Shown piece by piece: positions 18,701-27,515 of a DNA stretch of 44,383 nt (positions are counted from its first letter, which is position 1; each line of letters opens with the position of its first letter). The position numbers and the translations under genes were made by a program. Source of the DNA: Candidatus Kapaibacterium sp. (lineage in GTDB: Bacteria; Bacteroidota; Ignavibacteria; Kapaibacteriales; UBA4661); the NCBI GenBank assembly GCA_004292595.1, contig RDXM01000097.1, forward strand, positions 1 through 44,383. Reading direction: 5' to 3'. The notes beneath the pieces are model-generated. The model was not told where the DNA came from and did no database searches. It saw nothing but the letters and a program-made list of their open reading frames with translations.

Positions 18701-19459
18701 GCGCACGAGGCACTTTTACACGCACAAAGCGCACTCACAGAGCTTTCCAAGCACCTTGAAACAGAAACGGCGAAAAATCTTTTGGGTGAATTGCCTGAAC
18801 ACGAGGCGGAATCACACTTTGCAGCCTTGAAAACGAGCATTGCCGCCATGACCGAAGAGCGCGGCGCACTCAAGCAGCAGCTTGACCATGATGAGGCGCA
18901 ACGCCACTCGTCGCGGGATGTTGCCGAGCAAATAGGGCTTCAACGCAAGGAAACATCGCGTTGGCAAGACTTAAACGCGCTCATTGGCTCAAAAAATGGC
19001 GATAAGTTTCGAGAATTTGCGCAAGGTCTGACGCTCGCACGGCTTGTGAGACTCGCCAATGCTCAACTTGCGCGATTAAATGAGCGATATGAGCTTCTGA
19101 AAGTGCCAGATGCCGATTTAGAGCTTGCCATTCTCGACAACGAACAAGGCGGCACGGTGCGTCCGATTGAGAGTTTATCGGGCGGGGAGACGTTTTTGGT
19201 GTCGCTCGCGCTTGCGCTGGGGCTGTCGGATTTGGCAAGCCGTACAACCCGCATAGATTCACTCTTTGTGGATGAAGGCTTTGGAACGCTGGACGCGCAA
19301 ACGTTGGAAGAAGTGATGTCAGCATTGGAAAATCTGCGTTTGCGTGGGAAAACGATTGGCATAATTTCCCACGTAGAAATGCTCAAAGAGCGCATCACGA
19401 CACAGATTCAGGTGCGGAAACTGGGCGACGGTATCAGCACGATTCGCGTTACGAGTTGA
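15764..19459 (+). CDS. sbcC: Exonuclease SbcCD, ATPase subunit SbcC
   Basis: This 1231-residue SMC/Rad50-type ATPase drives the SbcCD nuclease. Walker A is GETGAGKT at 37-44. A very long Ala/Glu/Gln/Lys-rich coiled coil fills the middle and is interrupted by a zinc hook with Cys608-Pro-Leu-Cys611, where two molecules join. The ABC signature LSGGE starts near 1138, and Walker B with the catalytic Glu (LFVDEG) lies near 1170. The length is slightly above the E. coli protein (about 1050) because of a longer coiled coil. The nucleotide sequence in the coiled coil is highly Ala/Glu biased, which creates many spurious antisense frames. Confidence 0.95.
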   Translation: MKICSVRFANLNSLRGEQFINFDAAPLAESGLFLITGETGAGKTTILDAITVALYGRAARYDKSKPEHLMARHTGECFAEVEFETAGKRYRAKWSQQRARKKPDGELQADKMELSELREAFGEGTLLTQKKSEVPGKVLDLCGLSSEQFLRSVMLAQGKFAEFLKGEDKERAALLEKMTGTDEYSKISARAYQEAKAQEEALKRLTEKLGDIRIFSDEERAAMQTSIHERSEAIRTQTQDMERLRTALDWAKLCAELAAKKLQAEANFHEKEADKAALADDAERLEHHRKASPLQALLAVLDGQREEVRGIQEQQHRLHESDLPKAEETLQAAQNLASEQHVLLDGVKKELAEAEPLFDAVVRLDTSIQAAEKNVAEAEIAAKAAEKECIKTRKEANDHEIRATKAYETSQKLALWLQENAHDKALESSVSRLGMEYDIITKAQNEHKQAYLALEKQKKEQAVTSELLQERVNAHKEAQTHQQQQQARIKELESEMQSALQGNVAQGKSAKEIAQRLEECREEGLAIKELLRIAEEAKKKTEQRSGLEEKIAAHNNEAATLQTQEEEASKNLASLEEKRSLAQIALEQARHIAKYEEDRARLTDGEACPLCGSLHHPFAEHNPAAEPSALEKAVKKCEVEVKAATKALGDVQKKLATTTSLRAASEEALQDVKREIAALEKEFLENAAKHRITTYLHEPHIDDLTSAQQRKRTEFQELQRVITALEKVQTSLQEHLANAEAVNDALAKATQNLALAEQQRDTLQNNLPTLEERVNTCAKEIDCAKSAYRKHLAEFNEELPTTAKAAQTQLQKLKERAVQYSTNVADEQQSRHAAEQHTATLRQIEEMLKQQEQALVSLQEECARKEQTLKTQKEERVHAFGTKEPAAERQRLKASINAAEKAVALAEHAREKAQNTLTELQTTAKELAKRQETLHSEIISGEEALQAKIIEQQFADENEIRAALLPAEELARLEYRITTAHEALLHAQSALTELSKHLETETAKNLLGELPEHEAESHFAALKTSIAAMTEERGALKQQLDHDEAQRHSSRDVAEQIGLQRKETSRWQDLNALIGSKNGDKFREFAQGLTLARLVRLANAQLARLNERYELLKVPDADLELAILDNEQGGTVRPIESLSGGETFLVSLALALGLSDLASRTTRIDSLFVDEGFGTLDAQTLEEVMSALENLRLRGKTIGIISHVEMLKERITTQIQVRKLGDGISTIRVTS

Positions 19460-19500
19460 GATATGCGAACGAACTTTTTACGAAAAATTTTATCAACTAT

Positions 19501-19531
19501 TTTGATTCCCCAAAAAAAAGCAGTATTTTAG
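19501..19531 (+). promoter_or_regulatory. Putative FCB-type promoter of tRNA-Ser
   Basis: A TTTG -33 element (19501-19504) is followed after 19 nt by TATTTTAG (19524-19531), close to the Bacteroidota -7 consensus TAnnTTTG. The next bases continue GAAGTCTTG, a string shared with the tRNA-Met promoter. The tRNA begins 34 bp downstream. Confidence 0.55.
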
Positions 19532-19564
19532 AAGTCTTGCCCCTTTGTACAAAAAATGCCTTTC

Positions 19565-19651
19565 GGAGAGGTGCCAGAGTGGTCGAATGGGCTCGCCTGG
19601 AAAGCGAGTGTGCCGGAAACGGTACCAAGGGTTCGAATCCCTTCTTCTCCG
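19565..19651 (+). tRNA. tRNA-Ser (GGA anticodon)
   Basis: This 87-nt class II tRNA folds with a 7-bp acceptor stem GGAGAGG/CTTCTCC and discriminator G. The anticodon stem CTCGC/GCGAG encloses the loop CTGGAAA, giving GGA. A long variable arm typical of serine tRNA and a GGTTCGAATCC T-loop follow. CCA is not encoded. Confidence 0.96.
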
Positions 19652-19747
19652 CATATTGTACCCTAAAAGCCGCATAAATACTAGGTTTCTTGTTCATGCA
19701 TTGATAGAATTACTCAGAAACAATCTGATTTTTATGCGAAATTCAAA

Positions 19748-19785
19748 AAGAAGCCGCGTAGTTTTCTGTAACTATGCGGCTTCTT
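19748..19785 (+). terminator. Bidirectional rho-independent terminator after tRNA-Ser
   Basis: A 14-bp stem, AAGAAGCCGCGTAG (19748-19761) with CTATGCGGCTTCTT (19772-19785) and one G-T wobble, encloses a 10-nt loop and is flanked by A and T runs. Confidence 0.75.
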
Positions 19786-20041
19786 TCGTCTCTATGCAAT
19801 CAGGATGAGCGGCTTGCTTCAATGCAAGTGCCGTTTCGCGTCCGTCAGGACTGATGACATATATCCACATATCATTTGTTTGTAGTTTTGAGACTCGTTT
19901 TATCTAAACTTCAATACGAAAGAAAATCAACTAGGAAATACCTCGAAATCGCACTTTCGTAGAAATATATCGCGCTTTTTTGAGTATTTTAGAAATTGTA
20001 AGCGTTTCATCTTTCACATTTCACACCTCATCCTTTTCTTT
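19786..20041. other. Intergenic region with a solo copy of the foldback-repeat end
   Basis: No gene is visible. The 18-mer TTTTATCTAAACTTCAAT at 19898-19915 is identical to part of the terminal inverted repeat of the foldback element at 28302-28497. A TATTTTAG box at about 19986-19993 may be the -7 element for pyrC. Confidence 0.6.
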
Positions 20042-21331
20042 ATGTCTCTCAACGTTCTCTTTGAAAATATCACGATTATCAGCCCTTCGGATAGTGTTCA
20101 CGAGCGGCGCAATCTTTGGATAAAAGGCGATAGCATTCATGCTTGCTCGCGCCAAGATGTTCAGGGAGATGCTGCCACAGAGCGCATCAATGCTGATGAT
20201 TTAGCCTGTTTGCCCGGACTGTTTGATATGCACGTGCATTTGCGCGAACCCGGACAAGAATACAAAGAAACTATCCAATCCGGAACCGAAAGTGCAGCAA
20301 ATGGCGGCTTTACGGGTGTGTGTTGTATGCCGAATACTGTTCCATCGGTTGATAACGCGCCAACGGTGGAATACATTATGAACCGCGCAAAAGAAACTTT
20401 GACCGAAGTTTTAGTGTGTGCGGCAATCACCAAAGACCGCGCAGGAAGGGAACTCGCACCAATGCTGGAACTGAAAGAACATGGCGCAGTCATGTTCTCC
20501 GACGACGGCGCGTGCGTGATGAACGCCGAAATGATGAATCGCGCATTTAAGTATCTGAAGCCCGTAAACGGACTCATTTCGCAGCACTGTGAAGAACACA
20601 CGCTTACCGAAGGCTTTGCTATGCACGAAGGAATCGTGTCGTCGCTCTTAGGTTTGAAGGGCTATCCGAGCATTGCAGAGGAAATTATTGTTGCACGAGA
20701 TATTATGCTTGCCGCACACAACGGCAACTGCCGCTATCACGTGTCGCATATGAGTACCGCTGGAAGCGTGGAGCTTGTGCGCCAGGCGAAATTACGCGGT
20801 CAGCGCGTTACGTGCGAGGTTACACCCCACCATTTTGTGCTGACCGACGAAGCAGTGCGCCATTACAACACAAATGCAAAAATGAATCCGCCGCTTCGCA
20901 CACAAGAAGACCTGAACGCAATCATTATGGGCATCAAAGATGGTACGGTGGATTGCATCGCCACCGACCATGCGCCGCACGCGGTTCACGAAAAAGAATT
21001 GGAATTTGCAATGGCAATGAACGGCATCACGGGTCTTGAAACCTCACTTGGATTGGCAATGACATATCTGGTTCATGCTGGACATATAGATATGATGCGC
21101 TTTGCAGAGCTTATGTCCACAACACCGCGCGAAATCTTGGGTTTGGAGACGATTCACGTGCAAGAAGGTGCGAAAGCAAATCTGACCATTATTGCACCCC
21201 GCGAAGAATGGACGTTTGATGGCGGAAAATCGCTCTCGAAGTCGAAAAATACCCCTTTTGGTGGTTTTGCACTGAAAGGGAAGCCAAAATTTGCTATTAA
21301 TCGAGGAATGATGCGGGCGTGCAGACTGTAA
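20042..21331 (+). CDS. pyrC: Dihydroorotase
   Basis: This 429-residue enzyme interconverts carbamoyl-aspartate and dihydroorotate in pyrimidine synthesis. It has the class I amidohydrolase signature DMHVHLREPG (metal ligands His64 and His66), the FSDDG segment holding the metal-bridging region, a SQHCEEH segment, an HVSHMST segment and the catalytic ATDHAPH (Asp309). The C-terminal NTPFGG segment is typical of active class I dihydroorotases rather than non-catalytic homologues. It stands alone between tRNA-Ser and the converging histidine kinase gene. Confidence 0.95.
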   Translation: MSLNVLFENITIISPSDSVHERRNLWIKGDSIHACSRQDVQGDAATERINADDLACLPGLFDMHVHLREPGQEYKETIQSGTESAANGGFTGVCCMPNTVPSVDNAPTVEYIMNRAKETLTEVLVCAAITKDRAGRELAPMLELKEHGAVMFSDDGACVMNAEMMNRAFKYLKPVNGLISQHCEEHTLTEGFAMHEGIVSSLLGLKGYPSIAEEIIVARDIMLAAHNGNCRYHVSHMSTAGSVELVRQAKLRGQRVTCEVTPHHFVLTDEAVRHYNTNAKMNPPLRTQEDLNAIIMGIKDGTVDCIATDHAPHAVHEKELEFAMAMNGITGLETSLGLAMTYLVHAGHIDMMRFAELMSTTPREILGLETIHVQEGAKANLTIIAPREEWTFDGGKSLSKSKNTPFGGFALKGKPKFAINRGMMRACRL

Positions 21332-21396
21332 AAATGTCTTGTAGAAAACGCTTGGATAAAACTGTAGTGGTTATCGTAGTCTTGCTTTTCCACATC

Positions 21397-23175
21397 TTAG
21401 TTGTGTGAGACCATAGAAAAAGTATGGGTGGAGGATGTGCTATGTTTACGTTCGTTGTAAATCGAAAATTCTGTAAAAAAAGTTGTTCCTTTCCCTATAT
21501 CGGACTCGCACCAAACCTTGCCATGGAGCATTTCTGTTAGTGTTTTCACAATAGAAAGCCCCAACCCCGTTGAGTTTTCTCCCGCTGTCGGCTTAGAGGA
21601 TAAACGGGCAAATTTTCCAAATAATTTGGTCATATCGTCTTTGCTGATACCTTGTCCCCTGTCAGCGACAGCTAGACGCAGAAACGAACCGTTGCGCACG
21701 AGGCGAAAGTGGACGTTTGTGTTTGGGGGCGAGTATTTCACTGCATTTGAGCCAATATTTTCAATAATACTTCGCAGTGCAAAGGGGTCAGCAAGAATAT
21801 GGAGAGATTCGGTATTTTTTTCATATTCTTCAATGAGCATGATGCCTTTGCGCTCGGCAATTGGACGTAAATCGCGCACAACGACAGCAACTGCGTGAGC
21901 AAGCTCAATACCAGAAAGTTGTAACTGCATTGTTCCCGTTTCAATGGCATTAATATCAAGAAGTTTAGAAATAATGCGGCTCATACGCATTGCAGTCATT
22001 TCAATATGGTCAGCTTTGGTGTATAATTCTTCGGGCGTAAGGCGGTCTGCGAAGCGTTTTATCATGCCTGCGCTCAGGGTCATTTGCGCGAGCGGATTTT
22101 TCATGTCATGTGCCGCAATGCCTAAAAATTCGTTCTTTTCCATATTGAGTGCCTGAAGCATATTGTTCCGTGCCGCTAATTCTTGTTGTGTTTTTTGCAT
22201 TGCGGCAATCGTGCGCACCTTTGCGAATGCGGCAATAGCGTGTTCGCGGTAGTGTTGGCAGCGTTCAATATCACTTGCGGTAAAAGCTGTTTTGGAGGAA
22301 AAATTATCGAAGAACAAAATACCTTCCATAACGCCATCAATTGGAATGGTGATCAAAAGCGCACAGGCAGGTGGCTGAATTTTGAACTTCTGCCCCTCTG
22401 GGGTATGCGAAGGAAACTCTGAAACAATATACACGCCGCCCTTTAAGCCATAGATACGGGTGTACCGCCGTTCCATCTCTTCGTGAGTAAGTGCTACGTT
22501 CTTGAATTCTGCTACTGAGTAATGATGAAATGCTACAAAACGGTAATCGTCGGAATCGTGGTGGAGTGCCAACACCGAACCCTTTTCTGCCTGAGGAAGT
22601 AAGCGATGCCCTTGTTGGAGAAGCACTTGTAGAAGACTGCCGACATCTTGCTCGCGGTTAATATTCTTCACAATTTCGTCGAGAGTCTCTAATTCTTGCA
22701 GCTGCGCTTGAATAGCATCATTGAGCCGTTGTAAATGAAGGTTGGACTCGGAGAGTTCGCTATTGGCAAGCTCAATTTCTGCCGCTTGGTCTTCCAGAAT
22801 GCGTTGCTGCCGCTCAATTTCCTTGTTTGCTTGTGCAAGTGCTTTATTCTGTTGTTTTAATGCGCGATTGCTCGTTTGTCGCATTTGTATGCGCAAGGCA
22901 AAAAATGCCACTAAAGCTAATGCAGTACACGTTACGGCGATGAGCGTATTCCGCAAAAGTATGACGTGGAGATGCTCAGATTTCTGTAATTGCGAAAGAA
23001 TCTGGGACGTATTTTGTTGCACAGTTGAGAGCGAATCATGCGCATGGCAGAGATGAGGCAAAAGGAGAAGTCCTCCAAAAAGGCAAACAGCGTAAAAAGG
23101 AGCAATACATCGGATTTTTATGATAAAAACCCGTTGAACGGTCATAGAAGCAAATTTTTTCATATCACCAATCAT
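21397..23175 (-). CDS. Orphan membrane sensor histidine kinase with GAF domain
   Basis: This 592-residue protein is a two-component sensor. It has two predicted membrane helices (about 22-40 and 70-95) separated by a short extracytoplasmic segment. A coiled coil (100-165) and a GAF-like domain (about 165-320) follow, then a HisKA domain with the intact H box GIAAHDMKNP (His356) and an HATPase with NAVKYSP, DRGQGI and GLGLSIV. The short periplasmic part suggests that the GAF domain or the membrane itself senses the signal. No response regulator gene is adjacent. The start may instead be the ATG at 23163. Confidence 0.9.
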   Translation of the reverse strand: MIGDMKKFASMTVQRVFIIKIRCIAPFYAVCLFGGLLLLPHLCHAHDSLSTVQQNTSQILSQLQKSEHLHVILLRNTLIAVTCTALALVAFFALRIQMRQTSNRALKQQNKALAQANKEIERQQRILEDQAAEIELANSELSESNLHLQRLNDAIQAQLQELETLDEIVKNINREQDVGSLLQVLLQQGHRLLPQAEKGSVLALHHDSDDYRFVAFHHYSVAEFKNVALTHEEMERRYTRIYGLKGGVYIVSEFPSHTPEGQKFKIQPPACALLITIPIDGVMEGILFFDNFSSKTAFTASDIERCQHYREHAIAAFAKVRTIAAMQKTQQELAARNNMLQALNMEKNEFLGIAAHDMKNPLAQMTLSAGMIKRFADRLTPEELYTKADHIEMTAMRMSRIISKLLDINAIETGTMQLQLSGIELAHAVAVVVRDLRPIAERKGIMLIEEYEKNTESLHILADPFALRSIIENIGSNAVKYSPPNTNVHFRLVRNGSFLRLAVADRGQGISKDDMTKLFGKFARLSSKPTAGENSTGLGLSIVKTLTEMLHGKVWCESDIGKGTTFFTEFSIYNERKHSTSSTHTFSMVSHN

Positions 23176-23340
23176 AATAAACCAAGCTTCAAAGGCAAAG
23201 TGTAAGGACGCAATTGTCGCAGTAAAAGTCGCAATAAAAAATGCAAACTATTGAATGTTATGCTGATGTCCAATATCGCAGGGGCATATATCGAAAATTT
23301 GATGTTGGGCTAACTGGCGAAAAACTTCTAGATTGCAGTA

Positions 23341-23365
23341 TAGTTCAACAAAATAGTTCAACAAA
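23341..23365. repeat. Tandem 13-bp-spaced repeats upstream of the decarboxylase gene
   Basis: TAGTTCAACAAA occurs at 23341-23352 and again at 23354-23365, and a related GTTCAATAAC follows near 23380. They sit about 60-85 bp upstream of the decarboxylase start and could bind a regulator. Confidence 0.4.
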
Positions 23366-23425
23366 GTTTAGTAACGACGTTCAATAACAAATTTTGCTCG
23401 TATTCTGTATTTACACTGTTTCTTT

Positions 23426-24904
23426 ATGACTCAAACACAAGATAGCATCAAGCATTGGGGCGATATGCCCCCAGAAGAATTTCACCAACACGCCCGGAGC
23501 ATTTCGGCATGGATTGCGGAGTATTTGGAGCGCATTGCTTCCGAAGAACCGAGCCGCGTACCGAGAGTTTTACCCAATGTTCAGCCAAATTTTTTACAAG
23601 AAAAACTTCCCGCAAGCCCACCAATGCTGGGTGAGAAGGTAGAAGATATTTTGCGCGATTTTGAAAATATCATCGTTCCGAACACAACGCAGTGGAATAA
23701 TCCGAATTTTCACGCATATTTCTCTATTTCTGCGAGCAGTATCGGGATTTTAGCAGAATTTCTCATTGCTGCGCTGAATAATAACTCCATGGTTTGGAAA
23801 AGCGGACAAGCCGCAACAGAGCTTGAACGCTTGGTACTGAGTTGGTTGGCAGAAGCACTTGGTTTGCCGCGTGAGCTTTGGGGAATGATTTTCGATACGG
23901 CTTCGGTCAGTACAATGCAAGCTCTCGCCTGTGCGCGAGAACGGTCGGGCTTTCATGTGCGGGAACGTGGTCTGGCAGGGAGGGGCGGCGATGTACCGCA
24001 AATGCGCGTGTACGCTTCAGAACTTGTCCATTCTTCTATTGATAAAGCCTGTATTACGCTGGGTTTGGGCGCAGAAAATTGCATAAAAATCCCCGTGAAT
24101 GAGCGTTTACAAATGCAAACAGAGGCATTGGAACAGGCAATCAAACGCGACAAGGAAGCGGGCTATTTACCGATTGTAGTGGTGGGCGTAGTGGGAACAA
24201 CATCTGCTGGAAGCAGCGATAATATTCACGAACTTGTGGCGGTGTGTGAGCGAGAAAGTATCTGGCTACACGTGGATGCGGCATGGGCTGGACCAGCCGC
24301 AATGCTGGAGGAGTGGCGCGACCGTTTCCATGGCTGGGAGCGAGCAGATTCTATCGTTATCAACCCTCACAAATGGCTGTTTGTGCCGATTGACCTCAGC
24401 GTTTTGTATTGTCGCACACCAGAAGTGCTGAAAGAAGCGTTTAGTCTTGTTCCTGAATACTTAAAAACTACAGAAGATGGGCAAGTGGAAAACATGATGG
24501 ATTACGGTATCCAACTTGGGCGGCGTTTTCGCTCGCTTAAGTTATGGTTTGTGATGCGATATTTTGGCGTAGAGGGTATAAAAGCTCGCTTGCGAGAGCA
24601 TATTGCGTTGGCACAACTTTTTGCGAACCTTGTGAATGACCATCCCGACTTTGAATGTACTGCCCCAGTAGAGTTCGCACTGGTCTGCTTTCGCTACAAA
24701 CCGCAGCACGTGGCAAATGGAGATGAAGTAACGCTAGAACGCATCAATGCAGACCTTGAAGAACGCATCAATACACAGGGTCAGATATTTCTTGTTCATA
24801 CAAAACTTCACAACGTGTACACATTACGCTTCGCCGTTGGAAATTTATATACAAGCGAGGCTCATATCCGTCGTGCTTTTGATCACATACTAAAAAATAC
24901 ATAA
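23426..24904 (+). CDS. PLP-dependent aromatic L-amino-acid decarboxylase family protein
   Basis: This 492-residue group II decarboxylase probably converts an aromatic amino acid to its amine. Visible motifs are NPNFHAYF near the substrate pocket, HVDAAW with His282 (stacks on PLP) and Asp284 (binds the pyridine N), and NPHKW with the Schiff-base Lys316. The flexible-loop PEYLK with Tyr345 is kept; in aldehyde synthases of the same family this residue is Phe, so decarboxylation is favoured. Substrate choice (Tyr, Trp, DOPA, Phe) cannot be read. It is followed closely by the FAD dehydrogenase gene, and the two may be co-transcribed. Confidence 0.9.
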   Translation: MTQTQDSIKHWGDMPPEEFHQHARSISAWIAEYLERIASEEPSRVPRVLPNVQPNFLQEKLPASPPMLGEKVEDILRDFENIIVPNTTQWNNPNFHAYFSISASSIGILAEFLIAALNNNSMVWKSGQAATELERLVLSWLAEALGLPRELWGMIFDTASVSTMQALACARERSGFHVRERGLAGRGGDVPQMRVYASELVHSSIDKACITLGLGAENCIKIPVNERLQMQTEALEQAIKRDKEAGYLPIVVVGVVGTTSAGSSDNIHELVAVCERESIWLHVDAAWAGPAAMLEEWRDRFHGWERADSIVINPHKWLFVPIDLSVLYCRTPEVLKEAFSLVPEYLKTTEDGQVENMMDYGIQLGRRFRSLKLWFVMRYFGVEGIKARLREHIALAQLFANLVNDHPDFECTAPVEFALVCFRYKPQHVANGDEVTLERINADLEERINTQGQIFLVHTKLHNVYTLRFAVGNLYTSEAHIRRAFDHILKNT

Positions 24905-24937
24905 AATTATGTTATGTTTCATATAAAAAATAAAAAA

Positions 24938-26533
24938 ATGAAACAAGTGATAAAAATAACACTAAACATAGAAGAAGAAGGAAATGAAGAGCGGGTGCGT
25001 AGTGCGATTGCTGATATGTTGTGTATTACCAAAGAAGATATTTCAGCAATAAGAAAACTAAAACGTTCATTGGATGCTCGTTCTCGGCAGATAAAAGTAC
25101 ATCTAACTGTGGAAGTGTTCATATGCGAAATACCGTCTGAGAAAAATGCAACTGACACATATTCGATGCTTCTCCATGATGTTTCAAAAGCCGCACCAGT
25201 ACTGATTATTGGGGCTGGACCTGCTGGCTTATTTGCTGCATTAACGCTGATTCAGCATGGGATAAAGCCAATAATATTAGAGCGCGGAAAAAATGTACAA
25301 GCACGTCGGCGCGACCTTGCCACACTTAATCGGCAACATATTGTGCATCCTGACTCAAACTACTGTTTTGGCGAAGGTGGGGCAGGAACATACTCTGATG
25401 GGAAGCTCTATACACGCTCAACAAAGCGTGGTGATGTGCGCTCGGTGCTGGAAACATTGGTTGCTCATGGTGCATCCGCAGATATTTTAGTGGAAGCACA
25501 TCCACACATTGGTACAAATAAACTTCCGCATATTATTCAGCGAATGCGGGAACGCATCGTGGAAGCGGGTGGCGAGGTACATTTTGAGCAGCGCGTCAAC
25601 GATATTTTGCTGTATAACAACGAAATACAAGGTGTGAGAACAGAGCAGGGACAGGAGTTTCTTGCAAACACACTCATTATGGCAACAGGGCATTCAGCAC
25701 GAGATATATTTGAACTTTTAATCACTAAACATATTTTCATTGAACAAAAACCCTTTGCAATGGGACTGCGTATTGAACACCCACAACATTTGATTGATTC
25801 AATGCAATATCGCACTCGCGGCGCAGCACGGCACGATCTTTTACCTCCAGCGTCCTATTCGTGGGTCGAACAAGTGCAAAACGAGCAGCAGGGCGGTGAA
25901 CGCGGTGTTTTCTCATTTTGTATGTGTCCAGGAGGAATTATTGCTCCATGCGCCACGTCGGCAACAGGCGAAGTTGTTACTAATGGCTGGTCGCCGTCCA
26001 AGCGCAATAACCCATATGCAAATTCGGGAATTGTTGTCGCCATCAATGTTCCTGACCTTGCGCCGTACAATCACGCCGGCGCACTTGCAGGATTACGCTT
26101 TCAGCAAGACCTAGAGCGTATCGCATGGGAAGCAGGTGGAAGGACGCAGAACGCTCCAGCACAGCGTTTGGTGGATTTTGTACGCGGAAAAAACTCTACA
26201 ACATTGCCCAAAACATCGTATCAGCCAGGAATTGTTAGCGCACCGTTGCATGAACTATTGCCGCCCGTTATTGGAAATTCCTTGCGCAAAGCCTTTGAGC
26301 AACTTGCAAAGCGCATGAAACCCTATTTTACGAATGATGCAGTTGTGCATGGTGTGGAATCGCGTACGTCCTCGCCTGTGCGTATCCCGCGCAATCCTGA
26401 AACGCTTGAACACGTGCAGATACGCGGCTTATATCCTTGTGCCGAAGGTGCTGGTTATGCTGGAGGGATTGTTTCTGCTGCGATTGATGGGCAAAAATGT
26501 GCTGAGGCAGTTGCGAAGAAGCGGCGGCTGTAA
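24938..26533 (+). CDS. FAD-dependent dehydrogenase (COG2509-type)
   Basis: This 531-residue flavoprotein has an N-terminal ferredoxin-fold-like region of about 85 residues. A Rossmann FAD motif GAGPAGLFAA follows near 90-99, then CFGEGGAGTYSDGKLYTR, a signature of the uncharacterised FAD-dependent dehydrogenase family, and ATGHSARD. Its C-terminal part has GLYPCAEGAGYAGGI, which closes the FAD site. Members are widespread but their substrates are unknown. An upstream ATG at 24914 would add eight residues; I prefer 24938, since MKQVIKI begins the conserved fold. It may form an operon with the decarboxylase gene 33 bp upstream. Confidence 0.85.
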   Translation: MKQVIKITLNIEEEGNEERVRSAIADMLCITKEDISAIRKLKRSLDARSRQIKVHLTVEVFICEIPSEKNATDTYSMLLHDVSKAAPVLIIGAGPAGLFAALTLIQHGIKPIILERGKNVQARRRDLATLNRQHIVHPDSNYCFGEGGAGTYSDGKLYTRSTKRGDVRSVLETLVAHGASADILVEAHPHIGTNKLPHIIQRMRERIVEAGGEVHFEQRVNDILLYNNEIQGVRTEQGQEFLANTLIMATGHSARDIFELLITKHIFIEQKPFAMGLRIEHPQHLIDSMQYRTRGAARHDLLPPASYSWVEQVQNEQQGGERGVFSFCMCPGGIIAPCATSATGEVVTNGWSPSKRNNPYANSGIVVAINVPDLAPYNHAGALAGLRFQQDLERIAWEAGGRTQNAPAQRLVDFVRGKNSTTLPKTSYQPGIVSAPLHELLPPVIGNSLRKAFEQLAKRMKPYFTNDAVVHGVESRTSSPVRIPRNPETLEHVQIRGLYPCAEGAGYAGGIVSAAIDGQKCAEAVAKKRRL

Positions 26534-26585
26534 ATGCAATTTTTGATATGAGTTAAGAGTGATTTGCAAAAAAAAATACAGAAGT

Positions 26586-26604
26586 AAATTAAACAATGTT
26601 CAAT
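26586..26604. promoter_or_regulatory. Putative TetR operator, copy 1
   Basis: AAATTAAACAATGTTCAAT contains the near-palindrome TTAAACA-A-TGTTCAA (one mismatch between arms). An identical 19-bp copy lies at 28241-28259, just after the tetR-like gene. A TTGACT box follows at 26610. The position upstream of the 7-TM/TetR pair suggests autoregulation. Confidence 0.55.
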
Positions 26605-26657
26605 TTTTATTGACTCTTTAAAATATTTTCATATCTTTACTATTGAAACGAGCGCTT

Positions 26658-27488
26658 ATGCGTTCTTCCATGTTTTTTCATCATTATCATTTCGTTGTTA
26701 TGGCAAGTTTTTTTTCAACAATCTTCCAACGAAACTCTTCTTTAGGAATGCTGGGAGCGTCACATTTCCTTGCACTGGGGGCTTTTTCTGTGCTAATGCT
26801 TGTGGATAGCCGCACACTGAATAACGTGAATGTTTGGCTAAAGCCCATGAAATTTGCCATTTCTATTGGTATTTTTTCGTGGACAATGGCGTGGTTGCTA
26901 GTCTATTTGCCAGAAAGTAGAACGAAAAACGTAGTTGTGTGGACGATTACTGTAACGATGGTGATTGAAATGGTCTGCATTGCAGGGCAAGCGGGACGGG
27001 GTGTTCTGTCTCATTTCAATATCTCAAGCCCGATGAATGGTGCTATTTACGCTCTCATGGGCATTGCTATTGGCGTGAATACGTTTGCTGTGGCAGGTGT
27101 GCTGCGTCTTTTTTTTCAAGAAACAACGATTGACGCGGAAACTACGTATTTGTGGGCTATTCGCTGCTCTTTGTGTATTTTTATCGTGGCAAGTTTGCAG
27201 GGCTATCTCATGGGCGGACGCTTGCAGCATAGTGTTGGTGCGCCTGATGGGACGTTTGGGCTGCCATTCTTGGCGTGGAGCCGCTCCGTTGGCGATTTGC
27301 GCGTGATGCACTTTATCGGTCTCCACGCAATTCAAGTGCTACCGCTTCTGGGATTCTTTCTCGCACGAGTGTTTGCCCCGAGTACCGCCACGTCGCTTGT
27401 GTTGGGAGCTTTCGTCGTGTACGCACTTTTGTGCGTGTTGGCTCTCGTGCAAGCATTGGCAGGGCAGCCGTTTGTTAGGTTATCCTGA
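26658..27488 (+). CDS. Seven-helix membrane protein of unknown function
   Basis: I do not recognise the family. The 276-residue protein has about seven hydrophobic helices with short loops. Conserved-looking polar positions inside the membrane region include WLKPMKFAISIG near residue 55, AGQAGRGVLSHFN near 110, GAPDGTFGLPFLAWSR near 200 and MHFIGLHAIQVLP near 221, where two His are four residues apart and could bind a metal or heme. The ATG at 26658 is preferred over a TTG at 26643; ATG 26700 is also possible. The tetR-like gene starts 27 bp downstream and the putative operator lies about 55 bp upstream, so regulation by that TetR is likely. Confidence 0.75.
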   Translation: MRSSMFFHHYHFVVMASFFSTIFQRNSSLGMLGASHFLALGAFSVLMLVDSRTLNNVNVWLKPMKFAISIGIFSWTMAWLLVYLPESRTKNVVVWTITVTMVIEMVCIAGQAGRGVLSHFNISSPMNGAIYALMGIAIGVNTFAVAGVLRLFFQETTIDAETTYLWAIRCSLCIFIVASLQGYLMGGRLQHSVGAPDGTFGLPFLAWSRSVGDLRVMHFIGLHAIQVLPLLGFFLARVFAPSTATSLVLGAFVVYALLCVLALVQALAGQPFVRLS

Positions 27489-27515
27489 CGTAAGTATTTT
27501 TATTTTGAAGGTATT

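Noticed and set aside
17343-18873. Several antisense frames inside sbcC
   Set aside because: They come from Ala/Glu-rich coiled-coil codons; their products are Cys/Phe/Ser-rich with no domain.
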